This document shows positions 60,291-64,000 of a stretch of DNA of 64,000 bases, piece after piece (position 1 is the first letter of the stretch; each line of letters opens with the position of its first letter). Below the pieces are notes generated by a model, which was given only the letters and a program-made list of their open reading frames with translations, ran no database searches and had not been told where the DNA came from. Origin of the DNA: Smittia aterrima (taxonomy: Eukaryota > Arthropoda > Insecta > Diptera > Chironomidae); NCBI GenBank assembly GCA_033063855.1, contig CP093830.1, positions 21,638,854 through 21,702,853 of the forward strand. Reading direction: 5' to 3'. The position numbers and the translations under genes are program-made.

Positions 60291-60467
60291 ATAAATTCTT
60301 TCTAAAGTTGATGCAATGCTCTGACACTTTTTGTCATTCTCGTGTGATCACCTAAAATTTATTATTTAATAAAACAAATCAACTCACGACACTTGAAACT
60401 AATTAATTTGAATAAATAATTTTTTTTCCTAATTTCATTTATTTTAATTAGTCGATTACTCAATTAC

Positions 60468-60527
60468 TGTAGCGATCCTTTTTCGAATCTGCTCAGTGTG
60501 TTGTTCTTTTTTTAAGTGATAAGATGC
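60468..60527 (+). promoter_or_regulatory. Core promoter of receptor D
   Basis: TGTAGC at -27 (60,468-60,473) extended to TGTAGCGATCC, a TCAGTG initiator with +1 at 60,495, G at +24 (60,518), and AGATGC at +28 containing the ATG at 60,524. The leader sequence between has diverged (T-rich), but its length is unchanged. Confidence 0.55.
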
Positions 60528-61696
60528 CTGAGCCAATGTTGGCTTTATTCTTGAAAAGAAGGACTCAAATTTTGAAACCGCTTGGCTACTCCTCTGTGTC
60601 GATTGTTAACGGGAAGACAGTGACGAAACCAATCGATTCTATAATTTTGGGAATACATCTATCGCTTGCCATAGCAATTATTTCTTCAGTCATAATTTAC
60701 AGAGACGACTTGTTGAAAGAAGATCGAAAGATTGTTGATTACGGAAACTTTGCTGCTTTTGTCGCTTCACTTTTCCTCGCGCTTGTTGGAATGTTGGATG
60801 CATTTATTTTTCGTCATAAAACTTGGGAAATTGTTGTGACTATGATGAGTATGGATTCGAAATTTGATGAAATGGGATTCAAGGAAAATTATTTGAAATT
60901 TGGGAAAAAGTTCATTTTTTCAAATATGATTTTGGCCTTCACTCTATTTCCTTTAACTTATTTCATCTACGTCTTTGAAGGATCAGCTTTGAAAGCTTCG
61001 CTTTACTTTTATTCAGGATTTCACTTTGTCATGACTTTTAATTCAATGATTGGCGCAGCAAACTCGTTGCACATGAGACACAAGTCGGTGAACAAGATTC
61101 TTCGAATTTTGTGTGACGATCGAGAAAGAAAATTGATTTTAAACACCAAAAGTGTCGCAGACTTAATTAAAATCTACGAAAAAATAATCAAAATCAACAA
61201 TTTGATAAACTTATGCTTTGGGTTCCCGTTGCTGCTTTCGTTTGGTCTCATCTTTTCTTTCACAATCTTCACAAGTTTCATGGTAGCTCGCGATTGCGGT
61301 GGCGAAGGTTTCGATGACCTGACAAAGTCTTCACTCGTTTACTGTCTCTACCTTCACGTCATCATGCAAGTGGTATTGTACTACTGCACACAGATTCAAG
61401 ATAACGGTCACAAAAGCTTAAAGCTCATCAACGAAACAATTCGTAAATCCAAAGACAAAGACACAACTTCAATGCTGATTTGTCTTGGAACTTTTGTGAA
61501 GAACAATATTCCAAAGATCTCTTGCGGATTGTTTGATTTTGATTGGAAAATGATTTTTGGAGTAAGTTAAACTAAGCTGAAAATATATTGAACAATAAAA
61601 ACAACATTTTATTCTATTCAGATGATCGCAGCTGCTACGACAAACTTTATAATTCTTGTACAGTTCGACTTGGCTTCAAATAAATTAACTAATTAA
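60524..61696 (+). CDS. Gustatory-receptor-like protein, array gene D
   Basis: Predicted chemoreceptor of 370 residues. Exon 1 is 60,524-61,561 (346 codons), then a 60-nt phase-0 intron and exon 2 at 61,622-61,696. The second exon carries TNFIILVQF and a tail shorter than in A, with a stop soon after SNKL. The conserved loop FEGSALKASLY and the helix IFSFTIFTSFM are present. A charged change, RDCGGEGFDDL in place of RDFSVGHFDEL, marks this copy. The intron begins GTAAGTTAA, so unspliced mRNA stops at once. Ligand unknown. Confidence 0.82.
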
Positions 61697-61821
61697 AGTT
61701 CCAACTCTTTATGAAACTTTTACCTTGCTATTCGTTTGGGATCCAATTGCTATGGCAATGAGTTATTCAGTATCTGGAGGAATTCCATTTATTTTAATTA
61801 TTAAGTTCATTCGTTGTTAAC

Positions 61822-61881
61822 TGTAGCGCTCATTTTTGGAAGTCATTCAGTTCGTTGTTCTATCTTCGATTGGCAAGATGC
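61822..61881 (+). promoter_or_regulatory. Core promoter of receptor E
   Basis: TGTAGC at -27 (61,822-61,827), a TCAGTT initiator with +1 at 61,849, G at +24 (61,872), and AGATGC at +28 overlapping the ATG at 61,878. This decides the start codon: an in-frame ATG at 61,836 would lie upstream of the predicted transcription start. Confidence 0.58.
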
Positions 61882-63066
61882 CTGAGCCAATGTTGGCTTT
61901 GTTCTTGAAGAAAAGGACTCAAATTTTGAAACCGCTTGGCTACTCCTCTGTGTCGGTTGTAAATGGGAAGTCAGTAACAAAACCAATCGATCTGATATTT
62001 TTAGGAATACATTTATCGATTGGTATAGCAATTACGGCTTCAGTCATCATCTACAGCGACGACTTGATGAAGGAAGATCGAAAGATTGTCGACTACGGAA
62101 ATTTTGCTGCTTTCATTGCTTCACTTTTTCTCGCCATAATTTCGATGGTGAATTCATTTATTTTTCGTCATGAGGCAATGGAAATTGTTGTGATTATGTT
62201 GAAGATGGATTCGAAATTTGAGGAAATAGGTTTTAATGAAAATTATCTTAATTTTGGAAGAAAGTTTACTTTTGCAAATTTGATTTTGGCCTTCACTCTA
62301 ATTCTTTTGACTTATTTCATCTACGTCTTTGAGGGATCAGCTTTGAAAGCTTCACTTTACTTGTATTCAGCGTTTCACTTCACCATGACTGTAAATGCAA
62401 TAGTTGGCTCATCCAACTCATTAATCACGAGGCACGGGACGATGAATAAAATTCTTCGTTTTCTATATAGCGATCGAGATAGAAAAATAAGTTTGAACAG
62501 CAAAAGTATCGCTGACTTAATTGATATTTACGAAAAATTAATCAAAATTAACAATTCGATAAATTTATGCTACGGGTTCCCGTTGCTCATTTCGTTTGGT
62601 CTCATCTTCTCTTACACAATCTTCACGAGTTTCATGATAGTTCGCGACTTCTCTGATGGACATTTTGATGAGCTCACAAAATCTTCAATCGTTTACTGTC
62701 TCTACCTACACGCCGTCATGCAAATCATCATGTACTACTGCTCGCTAGTCGAAGAAAACGGGCACGAAAGCTTAAAGCTCATCAACGAAGTTATGCGCAA
62801 ATCTAAAGACAAAGACACAACTTCAATGATTATTTGCCTGGGAACTTTTGCAAAAGGAAACATTCCGAAGATCTCTTGCGGATTATTTGACTTTGATTGG
62901 AAATTAATTTTTGGTGTGAGTTAAACAAAACTGAAATTATGTAGAACCTTCAAAACATTTTATTTTATTTCAGATGATCGCAGCTGCGACAACGAACTTC
63001 ATCATTCTCGTCCAGTTCGAGATGGCTTCATTCAAATTATCAAATAAAACAAAAAGTTCTTTTTGA
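61878..63066 (+). CDS. Gustatory-receptor-like protein, array gene E
   Basis: Predicted chemoreceptor of 376 residues. Exon 1 is 61,878-62,915 (346 codons), followed by a 58-nt phase-0 intron and exon 2 at 62,974-63,066 with TNFIILVQF. The frame extends to an ATG at 61,836, but the other copies start at MPEP and the initiator lies between the two ATGs, so 61,878 is chosen. The conserved loop FEGSALKASLY and IFSYTIFTSFM are present. Ligand unknown. Confidence 0.82.
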
Positions 63067-63169
63067 AGTTAATTCAAACGAAAAATAAATGATGTCAACA
63101 TTTCAAACAAATTACTTTGAATAGATAATTCTCTTAATTCCTTTTATTTCAATTACTCGATTATTGTTG

Positions 63170-63229
63170 GACTTGCGATCCATTTACAAAACTTTCATTT
63201 GGTCGTTCTTACTTCAAGTGGCAAGATGA
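63170..63229 (+). promoter_or_regulatory. Core promoter of receptor F
   Basis: TCATTT initiator (a full match to TCAKTY) with +1 at 63,197, G at +24 (63,220), and AGATG at +28 containing the first ATG at 63,226. The upstream element is diverged: GCGATCC is kept, shifted by one base relative to D, but TGTAGC is not. Confidence 0.5.
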
Positions 63230-64000
63230 TGGAGCCTGAGCCAATGTTAAGGTTTTACTTGAAGCTGAGGGAAAGATGGTTGAAACCGCTAGGCTACGCT
63301 TCTGTTTCGATTGTAAACGGAAAGTCAGTGACAAAACCAATCGATTTGTTATTTTTGGTTGTACATCTATCGCTTGGCATAGCAATAATATCCTCGGTGA
63401 TAATTTACAGAGACGACTTGATGAAGAAAGATCGAAAAATTGTTGATTACGGAAATTTCATAGCATTTGTTGCTTCGCTTTTTCTCGCTTTATTGGCGAT
63501 GTTGGATGAATTTGTATTTCGTCATAAAAGTTGGGAAATTGTTTTGGCTATGATGAAGATCGATTCAATGTTTGATGAAATGGGATTGAAAGAAAATTAT
63601 TTCAAAGAAGGAAAAAAGTTAATTATAGCAAATTTAATTTTGGGATTTCTTTTAAATCCGTTGACTTACTTCATCAACGTCTTTGAAGGGTCATCTTTGA
63701 AAGCTTCGCTTTACTGTTATTCAGGATTTCACTTCACAATGAGTGTGTCGACACTGATTGGCTCAACAAACGCTATTAACCAGCGACACAAAACGATGAA
63801 CAAAGTTCTTGGATATTTTAATTGCGATGCAGAAAGAAAAATAATTTTAAACAGCAAAAATGTCGCGCAATTGATCGAAGTCTACGAAAAAATAATCAAA
63901 ATTAACAATTTGGTAAACTTATGCTTTGGGATCCCGTTGGTGCTTTCATTTGGTCTCATCTTTTCCTACACAATCTTCACGAGCTTTATGGTAGCTCGCG
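63226..64000 (+). CDS. Gustatory-receptor-like protein, array gene F (partial, runs off the end)
   Basis: An open frame from 63,226 to the window edge encodes at least 258 residues of a sixth array receptor. It begins MMEPEP rather than MPEP. It shares the loop FEGSSLKASLY, the TYFI helix and, at the very end, IFSYTIFTSFM. Its last exon lies beyond the window. No frame break is seen. The first of the two adjacent ATGs is chosen because it sits at +30 from the initiator, as in all the other copies. Confidence 0.8.
   Translation, partial: MMEPEPMLRFYLKLRERWLKPLGYASVSIVNGKSVTKPIDLLFLVVHLSLGIAIISSVIIYRDDLMKKDRKIVDYGNFIAFVASLFLALLAMLDEFVFRHKSWEIVLAMMKIDSMFDEMGLKENYFKEGKKLIIANLILGFLLNPLTYFINVFEGSSLKASLYCYSGFHFTMSVSTLIGSTNAINQRHKTMNKVLGYFNCDAERKIILNSKNVAQLIEVYEKIIKINNLVNLCFGIPLVLSFGLIFSYTIFTSFMVAR

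Noticed and set aside
61836..61877. Upstream in-frame ATG extending receptor E by 14 residues
   Set aside because: It lies upstream of the initiator, and all sibling genes start at the MPEP methionine.
1..64000. CRISPR arrays, prokaryotic operons, tRNA or rRNA genes, and transposase or reverse-transcriptase genes
   Set aside because: Looked for by eye and not seen. The window reads as insect nuclear DNA throughout, and the only sizeable repeat is the T/A array at 58,775-60,158.

Overview
This window looks like nuclear DNA of a compact-genome dipteran insect, most likely a nematoceran such as a non-biting midge (the group is inferred; the insect origin is well supported). It is AT-rich. Spliceosomal introns are mostly 48-100 bp, initiators match TCAGTY, and the gene families are insect gustatory receptors, croquemort-type CD36 receptors and a proline/valine-rich cuticular protein. 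Nothing bacterial or viral is seen.

Layout. Positions 1-21,990 hold no gene I can support, only AT-rich non-coding DNA with a few GC-richer or motif-dense islands. Two tandem four-exon gustatory receptor genes (+) lie at 22,001-24,780. A four-exon repetitive cuticular protein gene (-) spans 26,880-28,740. A second gene-poor stretch covers 28,820-36,060. Three tandem F-box/LRR-like genes (+) occupy 36,235-42,054, each with its coding region in one exon that begins exactly at the ATG after a short 5'UTR intron. A secreted WAP-like cysteine-rich protein (+) is at 42,997-45,268. RpS29 (-, 45,412-45,776) and sulfite oxidase (+, 46,211-48,086) form a divergent pair. Two tandem croquemort-like receptors (+) lie at 48,931-54,415. 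They converge on a secreted C16orf89-like gene (-, 54,493-55,435). From 55,809 to the window end is a dense head-to-tail array of six gustatory-receptor-like genes, A to F. A, D and E look intact; B has lost its splice acceptor; C is eroded by a T/A-rich repeat; F runs off the end.

Most notable observations. (1) All six array genes keep exactly 29 nt between the predicted +1 of the initiator and the start codon. The ATG therefore sits inside a perfect downstream promoter element (AGATG at +28), and a TGTAGC-type element lies at about -27 in place of a TATA box. (2) Gene C is a patchwork: segments almost identical to neighbour B alternate with blocks of a ~27-bp T/A repeat, at nearly the same overall spacing up to about 59,400. 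This is either an unusual erosion process or an assembly or consensus artefact. (3) The F-box genes have near-identical C-terminal halves and diverged middle regions across non-adjacent copies, suggesting gene conversion.

The genes do not form a single pathway. The window combines chemosensory receptor clusters, lipid/scavenger receptors, a substrate-adaptor F-box family and two housekeeping genes.
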